Counted from the stretch's first letter, positions 5,415-13,900 are shown. The stretch: DNA of 22,179 bases from JAPUDQ01 sp964462335 (GCA_964462335.1 CAYWYG010000014.1:1-22179), one strand, 5' to 3'. Translations and numbers: made by a program. Notes: generated from the sequence alone by a model not told the origin.

Positions 5415-6932
5415 TCAGCCGGTGGCCGCCTCTGTTCGATATTGGAGTGCTTCGGCAATATGCGCGGGTTCGATTTGTGCCACATCCTCGAGGTCAGCGA
5501 TAGTTCGAGCGACACGGATAACCTTGAAATAACTGCGGGCCGAGAGGTGCATCTTCTGGGCGGCAGACTGGAGTAGCTGCTCGGCACTATCTGATAAGCG
5601 GGCGTAGCGAGCGAGTTGCTTGCCAGTTAACTGGGAATTACTTAGGGGTTTTTTGTACCGTGCATACTGTACCTGACGTGCGTTGGTCACGCGACTGCGC
5701 CATACGTAAGATAGTGAATCAGATGACACAGCGTGGCGGAGGAGGAAATCTTTTTCTGATGCGCGAGCAACATGGACAACCAGATCGATACGGTCGAGTA
5801 GCGGTCCTGAGACACGTTTTTGATAGTGGAGCAGCTGCGTTGTCGTGCACGTACACTCGCGGCTCATGTCACCGTAGTATCCGCACGGACAGGGGTTTTT
5901 CGTCGCGATCAGCATAAAATTTGCCGGGTAGGTGACTTTTGTACCGGCGCGGGAAACATGAATGACCCTATCTTCCAGTGGCTGGCGAAGCGCTTCGAGG
6001 CTGGCCCGAGGGTATTCGGGCAATTCATCGAGAAACAACACGCCGTCATGAGCAAGGCTGATCTCTCCTGGGACTGGCTTCGTGCCACCACCGACGATCG
6101 AGATAAAACTTGCGGTATGGTGGGGCGAACGAAAGGGGCGCTCGGTCATGATCCCATCCTCGGTCTCACCGCTAAGACTGTAGAGTTTGGTGATCTCCAC
6201 CATTTCATCGTGCGTTGGCGGCGGCATGATGCCCACAAGTGCCTTTGCCAACATTGTCTTGCCCGCGCCCGGCGGACCATCAAGTAGGACATTGTGGTGT
6301 CCCGCAGCCGCGATGAGCAGGGCGCGTTTGGCATGGTCCTGACCTTTGATATCACTTATGTCTATCGATGGTTTTTTTGCAACGAAATCACCAGCAGACC
6401 ATCGAGTAGGTTCGATGACTTTTTCACCACAGAGATGTAGATAGACATCACGTAAGTTTGTTGCAGCAATTACATCGATATCAGATACCAAAGATGCTTG
6501 TTTCGCATTTTGCGTCGGCACGATGACGGTACGCACTCCAGCCTTCTTCGCCGTCTCTGCGATGGAGACAACGCCGCGAATGCTACGCAATGTGCCGTCC
6601 AATCCCAGCTCGCCAGCCACTGCAATATCGTTGATTTTATCGCTACGTAGTTGCCCGGTTTCCGCTAAAATGGCAAGTGCAATCGGCAGGTCATAATGCG
6701 AGCCGTCTTTTTGTATATTGGCGGGCGAGAGATTGACAGTTACTTTGCTGTCAGCAAAATTGAGATGGGTATTGCGGATTGCGCTTCGGACTCGTTCCTT
6801 GGCTTCGTCAACTGATTTGGCTGCAAGCCCGACGATTTGCAAAGTAGGGAGACCTTTGACCATGTCACACTCGACACGGACGACAGTACCCTCAAACCCG
6901 ATTGGTGCAACCGTACATACAGTAACCGACAT
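5415..6932 (-). CDS. comM: YifB/ComM-family Mg-chelatase-like AAA+ ATPase
   Basis: The 505-residue protein has the ComM layout. An N-terminal Lon-protease-like domain (about 1-170; SVTVCTVAPIGFEGTVVRVE, VNLSPANIQKDGSHYDLPIA) precedes a Mg-chelatase AAA+ domain with Walker A GPPGAGKT (219-226) and Walker B VLFLDEL (298-304, D302 E303). A cysteine cluster CPCGYYGDMSRECTC and a helical C-terminal domain (LTGKQLARYARLSDSAEQLL) follow. In naturally transformable bacteria ComM is a helicase that aids branch migration during integration of taken-up DNA; the gene is also common in non-competent species. The ATG at 6932 is 10 bases from a -10 element, giving a leader of about four bases. Confidence 0.92.
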   Translation of the reverse strand: MSVTVCTVAPIGFEGTVVRVECDMVKGLPTLQIVGLAAKSVDEAKERVRSAIRNTHLNFADSKVTVNLSPANIQKDGSHYDLPIALAILAETGQLRSDKINDIAVAGELGLDGTLRSIRGVVSIAETAKKAGVRTVIVPTQNAKQASLVSDIDVIAATNLRDVYLHLCGEKVIEPTRWSAGDFVAKKPSIDISDIKGQDHAKRALLIAAAGHHNVLLDGPPGAGKTMLAKALVGIMPPPTHDEMVEITKLYSLSGETEDGIMTERPFRSPHHTASFISIVGGGTKPVPGEISLAHDGVLFLDELPEYPRASLEALRQPLEDRVIHVSRAGTKVTYPANFMLIATKNPCPCGYYGDMSRECTCTTTQLLHYQKRVSGPLLDRIDLVVHVARASEKDFLLRHAVSSDSLSYVWRSRVTNARQVQYARYKKPLSNSQLTGKQLARYARLSDSAEQLLQSAAQKMHLSARSYFKVIRVARTIADLEDVAQIEPAHIAEALQYRTEAATG

Positions 6933-6942
6933 AGTAATTTAA

Positions 6943-6971
6943 AGTATGACGCAGTAGGTTAGGGGATGCAA
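6943..6971 (-). promoter_or_regulatory. Promoter of comM, near-leaderless
   Basis: TTGCAT (complement 6966-6971), a 17-base spacer and CATACT (complement 6943-6948). The -35 is identical to that of the infC promoter. The ATG begins 10 bases after the -10, so the leader would be 3-5 bases. Confidence 0.6.
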
Positions 6972-7007
6972 ACATGAGCGGGATATGTCTGAATCGAAGA
7001 CCTAATC

Positions 7008-7035
7008 TTGCTTACGGTATATTTTGTGCTATAAT
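7008..7035 (+). promoter_or_regulatory. Promoter of ssrA
   Basis: TTGCTT (7008-7013), 16-base spacer, TATAAT (7030-7035). The predicted +1 (about 7042) is 5 bases before the mature tmRNA 5' end at 7047. It is divergent from the comM promoter. Confidence 0.65.
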
Positions 7036-7046
7036 ATGATTCACGC

Positions 7047-7439
7047 GGGGCTGAAATACGCTTTCGACGATCGGAATTTAACAGATCATTTTGCAAGCCG
7101 ACCACTGACGTAATCAGTATTTTAACTGCAAATCCAATTGCAAAAGCATGGGCTGCAGTGAAGAGCACATTTGCTCCTCGCTACGCCTTTGCGCCAGTTG
7201 TAGCCTAAAACGCCGCAACCATTCTCTCGTTGACATCCTATAGACGCCAGAGAGTGTTATATTCATAGGGTTCGATGCGTCTATAGCTGTGAAGTAGACG
7301 TGTGACGTTCATTCATAGAACGAAGGCTACTATTTTTGATATTTCTTGAGGCAGTCCCGTCAACCCAGAACTATCTATGCTTGTAGACGAATGATAGGTT
7401 ACCGACCGGACCTGGGTGCAATACCCAGCAGCTCCACCA
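7047..7439 (+). ncRNA. ssrA: tmRNA (SsrA)
   Basis: The 393-nt RNA rescues stalled ribosomes and tags unfinished proteins. The 5' end GGGGCTG pairs with CAGCTCC before the encoded CCA (7437-7439), forming the tRNA-like acceptor. TTTCGACGATCGG near 7061 is the conserved 5' tmRNA motif, and the T-arm is CTGGG-TGCAATA-CCCAG (7412-7428). The tag frame resumes at GCA (7128), preceded by TTTTAACT, and runs to TAA at 7206-7208. The tag is 26 residues, beginning ANPIAKAWAAVK and ending AFAPVVA. Typical tags are 8-15 residues in many model species and end LAA or similar, so both length and tail are unusual. SmpB, the protein partner, is not in this window. Confidence 0.93.
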
Positions 7440-7482
7440 AAGAAAGAATCTTACTCGCACGTGGTAGGATTTTTTCTTTGGT
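7436..7482 (+). terminator. Terminator of ssrA
   Basis: A 19-bp stem with no mismatches (two G-T pairs; arms 7436-7454 and 7464-7482) and a 9-base loop TCGCACGTG. The 5' arm includes the tmRNA CCA. The run of six T lies inside the 3' arm rather than after it, as in the rnpB hairpin. Confidence 0.6.
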
Positions 7483-7602
7483 AGAAGATGCTGAGACGCG
7501 GGAAACACCTGAGGTACTCCCTAAAATTCCGAGGTGAAATCTGTACGGCTGTGAAGTGAGGAATTGTAGCATGTGGTGGGAGTAGGGCATCTTTATTTGG
7601 GA

Positions 7603-7608
7603 TATACT
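7603..7608 (+). promoter_or_regulatory. -10 element of the GH5 gene, leaderless
   Basis: TATACT ends 6 bases before the ATG at 7615, the same geometry as the M50 protease gene. No convincing -35 is seen. Confidence 0.45.
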
Positions 7609-7614
7609 AAGGAT

Positions 7615-8631
7615 ATGAAGCAATTACGAGGGGTCAATCTCGGTGGGTGGTTGGTGTTGGAGCGCTGGATTACACCTGGACTGTTTGAGGGCAGCGAGGC
7701 CAGAGATGAGTATGACCTCTGTTGTGATTATGGCGAACAGGCTCACCAGCTCTTAGCAATGCATCGCCAAAATTTTATCACCAAACGCACCATCAAACAG
7801 ATCAAAGCGAGAGGTCTCGACACGGTTCGTTTGCCGATAGGCTACTGGTTGTTCGATGACGTATCACCATTTGTTGCCGGCGCCGATGATTGTGTACATC
7901 AGTTATTTCGTTGGTGCAACGAGCTAGGCATAGGGGTGATACTGGACATTCATGCCGCTCCAGGATCGCAGAATGGCTGGGACCACAGTGGACATGCCGG
8001 CCAGATTGGCTGGGGAAGCACTGAGACCGTCCAGGCGACGCTTAATTTTCTACATGAGGTAATAGAGCGATATGGACATGAAAATGCCTTAGAGGCGATA
8101 GAAGTGCTCAATGAGCCACATTGGGATGTCTCTCTGGGTACGTTGCTCGAGTATTATCAAAAAGCGTACGATCTCATCAGGGGTATGTCGCCAACATTGC
8201 CAATCATCATGAGCGATGCTTTTCGGCCAGATGATATGGCCAGGCAGCTACAACGTCATCGATTTACAGGGGTAATGATGGATGTCCACTTATATCAATT
8301 ATTTACCGACGAAGACAGAGCACTTGATTTCGAAGGACATCTCCACAAGACACGGCATCTATGGGCAAACCATCTGCATGATCTGCAGCAACGCGTACCC
8401 ATCATTGTTGGCGAGTGGAGCGCTGCTATGAGTGAGCTTTACCAACCGATCGATCAGCCGGCTCACGTATACAATTATGCTCATGTTGATTACGTCAAAT
8501 ATTTTACAGCACAGCGCGATGTGTTTGATAAGGCCGGTGTGAGTTGGACATACTGGACGGCAAAAACCCAGTATGGCGGACCTTGGAGTTTACTGGATAA
8601 TCCAGATTTTATCGCAATCACTACAGCATGA
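7615..8631 (+). CDS. GH5-family beta-glucanase (exo-beta-1,3-glucanase-like)
   Basis: The 338-residue TIM-barrel enzyme opens with RGVNLGGWLVLERWITPGLF, the hallmark of GH5 exo-beta-1,3-glucanases such as fungal EXG1. It continues with VRLPIGYWLF (71-80) and DIHAAPGSQNGWDHSG (111-126). The acid/base is E167 in VLNEPHW and the nucleophile E267 in IIVGEWS; the aromatic WTYWTAK (311-317) lines the active site. No signal peptide is visible from this start, so the enzyme may act in the cytoplasm on imported or internal glucan. The in-frame upstream start at 7573 is rejected because a -10 element lies between it and 7615. The gene ends in a strong terminator and stands alone. Confidence 0.88.
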   Translation: MKQLRGVNLGGWLVLERWITPGLFEGSEARDEYDLCCDYGEQAHQLLAMHRQNFITKRTIKQIKARGLDTVRLPIGYWLFDDVSPFVAGADDCVHQLFRWCNELGIGVILDIHAAPGSQNGWDHSGHAGQIGWGSTETVQATLNFLHEVIERYGHENALEAIEVLNEPHWDVSLGTLLEYYQKAYDLIRGMSPTLPIIMSDAFRPDDMARQLQRHRFTGVMMDVHLYQLFTDEDRALDFEGHLHKTRHLWANHLHDLQQRVPIIVGEWSAAMSELYQPIDQPAHVYNYAHVDYVKYFTAQRDVFDKAGVSWTYWTAKTQYGGPWSLLDNPDFIAITTA

Positions 8632-8650
8632 ATAGCATCTACGACATGCA

Positions 8651-8700
8651 AAAACGACCGCCTGCGAGGAACGGTCGTTTTCTTTTGATTTTTTTCGTTT
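8651..8700 (+). terminator. Rho-independent terminator of the GH5 gene
   Basis: AAAACGACCG (8651-8660) pairs perfectly with CGGTCGTTTT (8672-8681), followed by TCTTTTGATTTTTTTCG. This is the only classical stem plus T-tract terminator in the window. Confidence 0.85.
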
Positions 8701-8715
8701 TTGTTTTCGTTTTTG

Positions 8716-8755
8716 CTTATGAATAAGTTTTGTATTCATAAGCTACCCCTATAAT
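8716..8755 (+). promoter_or_regulatory. Perfect palindrome next to a TATAAT, possible operator
   Basis: CTTATGAATA (8716-8725) and TATTCATAAG (8733-8742) form a 10-bp inverted repeat with a 7-base spacer, 8 bases upstream of TATAAT (8750-8755). It would cover the -35 region of a promoter reading toward the YdcF-like gene at 8881. Alternatively it is a second hairpin of the terminator region. In the rest of the gap (8756-8846) only a small GCGT-AAAA-ACGC hairpin is seen. Confidence 0.4.
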
Positions 8756-8846
8756 AGCGCGTAAAAACGCTTGTGTCAATGAAAATATCGTGTAATTTTT
8801 ACCTGTGGAAAAGTATTGTATTTCCTAAAGTTTGGTGGTGCATGTA

Positions 8847-8874
8847 TTGTTCAGTTTTTCATGTTGCCTATAAT
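8847..8874 (+). promoter_or_regulatory. Promoter of the YdcF-like gene, leaderless
   Basis: TTGTTC (8847-8852), 16-base spacer, TATAAT (8869-8874), ending 6 bases before the ATG at 8881. The predicted +1 is at the start codon. Confidence 0.65.
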
Positions 8875-8880
8875 GAGAAT

Positions 8881-9504
8881 ATGCATGAATTAGTACCACG
8901 TGATACACACTGTCTATGGCAGTATCACTATCTACAGCAACCACCTGCTGCCGCCGATTGTATGATCGTCATGGCCGATGCTGACGAGCGAGTTGCGCAA
9001 TATGCCGGGCTCCTTCTCAAGGATCGTCATTACTGGAACATCGTTATTGTGGGTGCGCCTGAAATTGCTCAAAGGGCGAGGGATATTATGCACCAGCTCG
9101 GTTACGAAAAGGATTTGATCATTCACGGCGCTATGGTGCACATGTCACACGAAGCGTCAGCGGTTTTCAAGACGCTTCAGGAGCTAAATGGTCCTATGCC
9201 ATTAAGCATACATGTTGTGACTATGCCATACTTTGAGCGTCGTGTCTCGGCGACGTTTCAATCTTCATGGCCTGATCGGGATACGAAGGTGACGGTCTCA
9301 TCGCCATACATGGATATCGACACGTGTGTGTCAGGACCGCATTCGTATAACTATATCGTCGCAAAGCTTGTTGGTGAGACAGAACGAATCATTCGCTATT
9401 CTAGCTATGGGTATATTGCTCCGCAGCAGGTTACTGGGGATGCTCGGGCCGCGTATGGTAGGTTGATTGCTGCAGGATTTACCCAAGAGATGATAAAAAA
9501 TTAA
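8881..9504 (+). CDS. YdcF/DUF218-like protein
   Basis: The 207-residue protein is assigned with caution to the YdcF (DUF218) Rossmann-like family. It has a strand and helix in DCMIVMADADERVAQYAGLLLKD (27-49), a second strand WNIVIVGAP (52-60), HGAMVHMSHEASAVFKTL (82-99) where family members have the E-x-S/T-xNT region, and HVVTMPYFERRV (111-122), resembling the VT-x-x-xHxxR motif. DUF218 proteins such as SanA and ElyC act in envelope maintenance; the function here is not established. No membrane segment is evident from this start. The frame extends upstream to 8773, but the added residues overlap the promoter, so 8881 is chosen. The following 530 bases have no gene. Confidence 0.55.
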   Translation: MHELVPRDTHCLWQYHYLQQPPAAADCMIVMADADERVAQYAGLLLKDRHYWNIVIVGAPEIAQRARDIMHQLGYEKDLIIHGAMVHMSHEASAVFKTLQELNGPMPLSIHVVTMPYFERRVSATFQSSWPDRDTKVTVSSPYMDIDTCVSGPHSYNYIVAKLVGETERIIRYSSYGYIAPQQVTGDARAAYGRLIAAGFTQEMIKN

Positions 9505-9613
9505 AGTAATTTATACATCATAATACTGTAGTCGCAAATACACTGATCGTAGAGACATAATCCATTAATAACAAAAATAATACATAATTACAACAATAAT
9601 CTGCATAAAACTA

Positions 9614-9642
9614 TTGACCAAATAACAAGCTTGTGCTATAAA
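9614..9642 (+). promoter_or_regulatory. Strong promoter in the long intergenic region
   Basis: TTGACC (9614-9619), exactly 17 bases, TATAAA (9637-9642), with +1 expected near 9649. No reading frame starts close by, so the product is either a non-coding RNA or a leader of almost 400 bases for the membrane protein at 10035. Confidence 0.6.
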
Positions 9643-9648
9643 AGAAGG

Positions 9649-9995
9649 GAGCTTTTAACAAAAATAAAAAGCATAGAACGTTTAAAAAACTACATAAAAC
9701 GGTAACAAAAATACAACGTAATTGCGTTTGATAGTGAAACGGCAGCTAAAAAATAAACACATTTTATGGCTGCCTCACACTACCAAACCCGCGTCGAGCA
9801 ACGATATATTTGCATCATTTTGATGTAAATGTGAGCTCCGCGAAGTTGATCGCACCATATGCCCCGTTGATCCTCACCGATCAAAGAGGCAAGCGGTCAA
9901 GTCGCCTCGCGCGACAAGTCGTTACTCGTGACACGCGCCCTTTCAATTATATTTAGTGGCGGATGTCGTCACTGTAACATATCTACTTGTCGCGC
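9649..9995 (+). ncRNA. Candidate novel structured RNA (five successive hairpins)
   Basis: No credible coding frame exists here. After an A-rich start the region folds into a row of inverted repeats. First, 9726-9788: GTTTG/CAAAC, TAGTG/CACTA and GGCAGC/GCTGCC nested. Second, 9809-9829: TTTGCATCA/TGATGTAAA. Third, 9867-9884: TTGATC/GATCAA. Fourth, 9886-9908: GAGGC/GCCTC. Fifth, 9909-9995: GCGCGACAAGT/ACTTGTCGCGC enclosing GTTAC/GTAAC, GTGAC/GTCAC and CGCC/GGCG. The fifth alone has 25 base pairs in four nested blocks. I recognise no known RNA family. It could instead be a regulatory leader of the next gene or a DNA element; a weaker ATTATA (9946-9951) would allow a minus-strand transcript. Confidence 0.45.
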
Positions 9996-10034
9996 AGGCA
10001 CGCCAACATCTCGTATGATGCTATAGTAGAGAGC

Positions 10035-10427
10035 ATGGCATCGCTATCAAAAAAGGTGATATATTTTTTACCGTTTGTAAGTTTTTTTACGGTATTTTGT
10101 ATTATGAATTGGACCGACCCGGCCAATAACGTCACGAGCATATTGCTCGTGTTTTTATTGTTATATATATGCTGTGCAAGTGCTTTGTTTATACTTTTCT
10201 ACGACGGCATCGCGATCATCAAGAAGGCATTTCATACAGGGAGAAATGCACAGGTTGATATGCATATATCTCTGCGGCGCGCGTATTATCTCTCGAGTAT
10301 CATTGCATTTGCACCCATATGCTTACTTGCGATGCAATCAATCAATACTATCAAGCTGCTGGATCTTATCCTCGTAGGGGTCTTGACTGGGCTCGCGGTT
10401 TTTTATGTGATAAAACGCACGGCATAA
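10035..10427 (+). CDS. Small four-TM membrane protein, unknown function
   Basis: The 130-residue protein consists mainly of four hydrophobic segments (about 8-25, 34-56, 84-101 and 107-126), with a positively charged loop around KKAFHTGRN between the second and third. I do not recognise the family. The ATG at 10035 (MASLSKK, directly before the first segment) is preferred over the TTG at 9987, because a TATAGT at 10022-10027 ends 7 bases upstream and AGAGAG precedes the ATG. It lies directly ahead of the proline-rich protein and TraG-type ATPase, so it may be an envelope component of the same apparatus; that is inferred only from position. Confidence 0.65.
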   Translation: MASLSKKVIYFLPFVSFFTVFCIMNWTDPANNVTSILLVFLLLYICCASALFILFYDGIAIIKKAFHTGRNAQVDMHISLRRAYYLSSIIAFAPICLLAMQSINTIKLLDLILVGVLTGLAVFYVIKRTA

Positions 10428-10465
10428 TACGATTGTAAGCATAGGCGTATCAGTAGTCGGTGTGC

Positions 10466-10471
10466 TATAAT
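10466..10471 (+). promoter_or_regulatory. -10 element of the proline-rich protein/ATPase operon
   Basis: A perfect TATAAT ends 9 bases before the ATG at 10481, so the expected leader is only about 2-4 bases. No good -35 is visible at the right distance. Confidence 0.5.
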
Positions 10472-10480
10472 CTTCTCTAT

Positions 10481-10906
10481 ATGGAACCAACGCTACCATC
10501 TCCTCATGGTCTTCCTGAAATGGGGCCAGTTTTACCTAGGACACCAGAAGTGCCGTTATCACATGGCCCAGAGCAGTCGACCTCAGCTGAGCGACCCGCT
10601 CCTCAGGAACAACAGAGTGGTGCTGCGATCGGCGACACGCCTCCTCCTCTGCCGGCTGTACCGCTCCCGTCGGCTGTACCGGCAGCATCTCCATCGCAGT
10701 CGACGCATGCTGTGCAAGACGCGACAAATCCTGCGGTCGCGGCGGACGAAGATTTGATCGAGAAAGAGTGGGTAGAAAAGGCGAAAAAAGTAATTTCTGA
10801 AACGAAAAATGATCCATTCGCTCAAGAGCAGGCGGTAAGTCGTCTACAGGCCGATTACCTAAATAAGCGATACGGCAAGGTGATAAAAGTGCCGCAAGAG
10901 GAGTAG
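10481..10906 (+). CDS. Proline-rich protein with conserved charged C-terminus, partner of the ATPase gene
   Basis: Of 141 residues, about 1-88 are low-complexity and rich in P, A, S and Q (MEPTLPSPHGLPEMGPVLPR and later TPPPLPAVPLP). Residues about 89-141 are charged and probably helical (DEDLIEKEWVEKAKKVISETK, then QADYLNKRYGKVIK). There is no signal peptide or membrane segment. The start at MEPTLP follows a TATAAT; the frame upstream (from GTG 10460) overlaps that promoter and is rejected. The stop is one base before the GTG of the large ATPase, so the two are almost certainly cotranslated. A disordered linker plus a folded tail suggests an adaptor or substrate-presenting role, but the function is unknown. 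Confidence 0.7.
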   Translation: MEPTLPSPHGLPEMGPVLPRTPEVPLSHGPEQSTSAERPAPQEQQSGAAIGDTPPPLPAVPLPSAVPAASPSQSTHAVQDATNPAVAADEDLIEKEWVEKAKKVISETKNDPFAQEQAVSRLQADYLNKRYGKVIKVPQEE

Positions 10907-10907
10907 G

Positions 10908-13900
10908 GTGGGCGAAGTAGTTTTTGGCGTGGTCATCGCGACCCTCTGCATAGGGGGGTTTTTGACGGTTGTTTATCTGCAATATCGGAAGATCGTACGG
11001 GAAGCGAAGAATTATGAGCGTGGGCTGAAGATGGTGCCATTTTTGATTCATCTGCCCCCTCCAAGTGATGATATAGAGGCTGGTGGACGTGATGAGAGGG
11101 ATATCACAGATGAAGCGTTAAGTCAGGCGCAAGTGATGTACAACATTATCTCAAGTACTGCGATGAAAGGGTTTAAAACGAAAGTTTACGGTCAGAGGCA
11201 TATTGCATTTGAGATTATCGCGAGTAGAGGACTTGTACATTACTACGTCGCAGTACCACATGTGCTTGTTGATGTCGTGCAGCAGGCAGTATCGGCAGCA
11301 TATCCGGCGGCTCGGCTCGAAGAAGTTGAGGAGCATAACCTTTTTAGCAAGGTTGGTAAGATAAGCGGAACGATCGGGGGCGAGTTTACTCTGAAGAAAG
11401 ACTATGCGTTTCCGATCGCAACCTACCAGGAGTCAAAACGTGATGCGATGCGAGCATTGCTCAATGCACTGTCGGCTGCTGGGCGTGAAGATGGTGTAGG
11501 CATACAATTACTTCTCAGGCCAGCCCCAGAAGGCTGGGAGAAAAACGTTATTTTTAAGGCCAATAAAATTCGCAAAGACAAGGGGATCAAATCTGGTGGA
11601 GGTGGATTTGCGGGGGGCGTGATTGCACCAAAGGACTTGCTCGAAGCACTCTGGAAGGCTCCTGAGACGAAAGAAGTTAAGCCAGAGGATAAACAATTAA
11701 CAACACTTGAGCAGTCAACGGTCGAAGCGATCGAGGAAAAAACTCGCCACCCCGGATACGAGGTATTAATACGTGTGGTCGCGTCGTCGAATGTCTCCGC
11801 AAGAGCGCAAGGTCTCATGAAAAATGTTGTTGCGAGCTTTGCTCTCTTCGATGCGCCCGGCAAAAATGGTTTTAAATTTAGTACGACAAAAAATGTTGAG
11901 CAGTTCGTTACCTCATTTATCTTCAGATTTTTCCCGCAAGACATCAAGAAGAACGTGCTGAATAGTGTCGAACTTGCAACAGTTTTCCATTTGCCTGATC
12001 AGAAAAATATCCCGACATCCCAGGTCCAGCGTCAAGCAACAAAACAAGTTGATGGCCCGCATCAAGTACTAGAGGAAGGGTTCTTACTTGGGTATAACCT
12101 CTTTCGTGGGGTGAAAAAGGAGATTCGCCTAGGTACGGTCGACCGTCGTCGACATACCTATATCATTGGTCAGACGGGTACTGGTAAGACGAACCTGCTT
12201 GTGAACCTAGCGTTACAAGATATGCTCGATGGCAAAGGATTTGCATTTATCGATCCTCACGGTGACGCAGCCGAGGAACTGATGGGCATGGTACCGAAAG
12301 AGCGTGTAGAGGATGTCATATATTTCAATCCTAGCGACATGGCTAACCCAGTTGGGCTCAATCTCTTTGAATATGATACGCCCGACCAGCGCGATTTCCT
12401 TGTGCAAGAGGCGATCGCGATGCTCTACCGACTCTATGACCCGGGTCATACGGGTATCATTGGTCCTCGCTACGAACACTGGTTTCGTAACGCAGCATTG
12501 ACGATCATGAGTGACCCGAATGGTTCAAGCTTTATCGATATCCCACAGGTATTTAATGACAATGAGTTTTCTAAAGAGAAATTAAAGTACGTCACTGATC
12601 AGACAGTACTCGATTTCTGGAACAAAGAAATGGCTCAGACGAGTGACTATCATAAGTCTGAGGTTTTGGGGTGGTTTGTCAGCAAGTTTGGCGCATTTTT
12701 AAGTAATGAAATGATGCGAAATATTATCGGTCAGACTAAGTCTGGCTTCAATCTTCGTGACATCATGGACAAGAAAAAAATCTTACTTGTCAACCTCAGT
12801 AAAGGTAAAACAGGTGAGCTTAACTCGCAACTTCTCGGTATGATCTTTGTGATGAAATTCCAGGCGGCAGCGATGGGTCGCGCAGATATGCTTGAAAACC
12901 AGCGTGAGGATTTTGCGCTCTATGTCGATGAGTTTCAGAATTTTGCGACCGATAGTTTCGAATCGATTTTGTCCGAGGCTCGCAAGTACCGTCTTAACCT
13001 CATCTTGGCAAACCAGTTTATGACGCAACTGACGGACAAGATCAGGGAGGCTATCATCGGTAACGTTGGAACGATTATCTCTGGTCGTATCGGTACGACT
13101 GATGCGGAATTGATGGTAAAACGCTTTGCGCCTACATTTGATGCCGAGGATCTGACTCGACTACCGAACTATGAGTCTATTACGAGTGTGATGATTAACA
13201 ATGTTCCGTCGCAACCATTTAGCATGTCGTTGCTGCCCCCGCTAGGCACGCCCAACTTGCAGCTTGCCAACGCGTTGAAGCGCCTTTCTGCTGCAAAATT
13301 CGGACGTTCTCGTGCCGAGGTTGAAAAAGAGATATTTGCACGATTAAGGGCGGGCGATGCAGCGCGTGATAAACGACGTGATGAATTGCTTAGTGGATCG
13401 CAATCAGCTCAGGCGGGTGCGGGGAGCTCGTCGAGTGGAACGGGCTCATCATTCCTAGACGAATGGCTCGCAAAACGTAAGCAAACTACGTCAGCACCCA
13501 CCAAATCATCACCAGGTCAAGCAGGAGCTACCACCCAGTCGGCGGCTATACAGGAGATAGCTCAGAAACAACCGCTCGCTAGCTCGGATGATCGCCAAGA
13601 GGTACTTACTAAGGTCTCAGATTTGAAGAAATCAATGCCAAGATCTGAGGAAGCTGCGCCGCCGATCGCGAAGGCCCACAGCGATCCAGAAAATGATACG
13701 CGTTTACGACAACTACAGCACAAGGGGCTCGGACAGGGGGTATCGTTCGGTGTACAAGATCGAGCTGTGGCAGAACCTACAGCGGATGACCACAAGCAAC
13801 TTGAATCAACATTGAAAAAGTTCGGTACTACTGGACGGACAGAGTTATCACGGAATGCCACCAAGGCGAACGATACAACAACACTCAAAATAGCGAAGAC

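Noticed and set aside
7346..7623. Open frames over the 3' end of tmRNA and its terminator on both strands
   Set aside because: They lie inside the tmRNA and its hairpin and have no ribosome-binding site or family features.
8773..8880. N-terminal extension of the YdcF-like protein
   Set aside because: It would cover a -35/-10 promoter, and its residues are unlike the rest of the protein; the ATG at 8881 fits the promoter geometry.
8632..9740. Possible replication origin (AT-rich stretches, gyrase genes within 10 kb, a DnaA-box-like TGTGGAAAA near 8802)
   Set aside because: A single imperfect box, no cluster of DnaA boxes and no dnaA or dnaN gene in the window; not enough to call an origin.
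10536..11051. 171-residue minus-strand frame opposite the proline-rich gene
   Set aside because: A shadow of the GC-rich proline codons; it has no ribosome-binding site, and both plus-strand genes are better supported.
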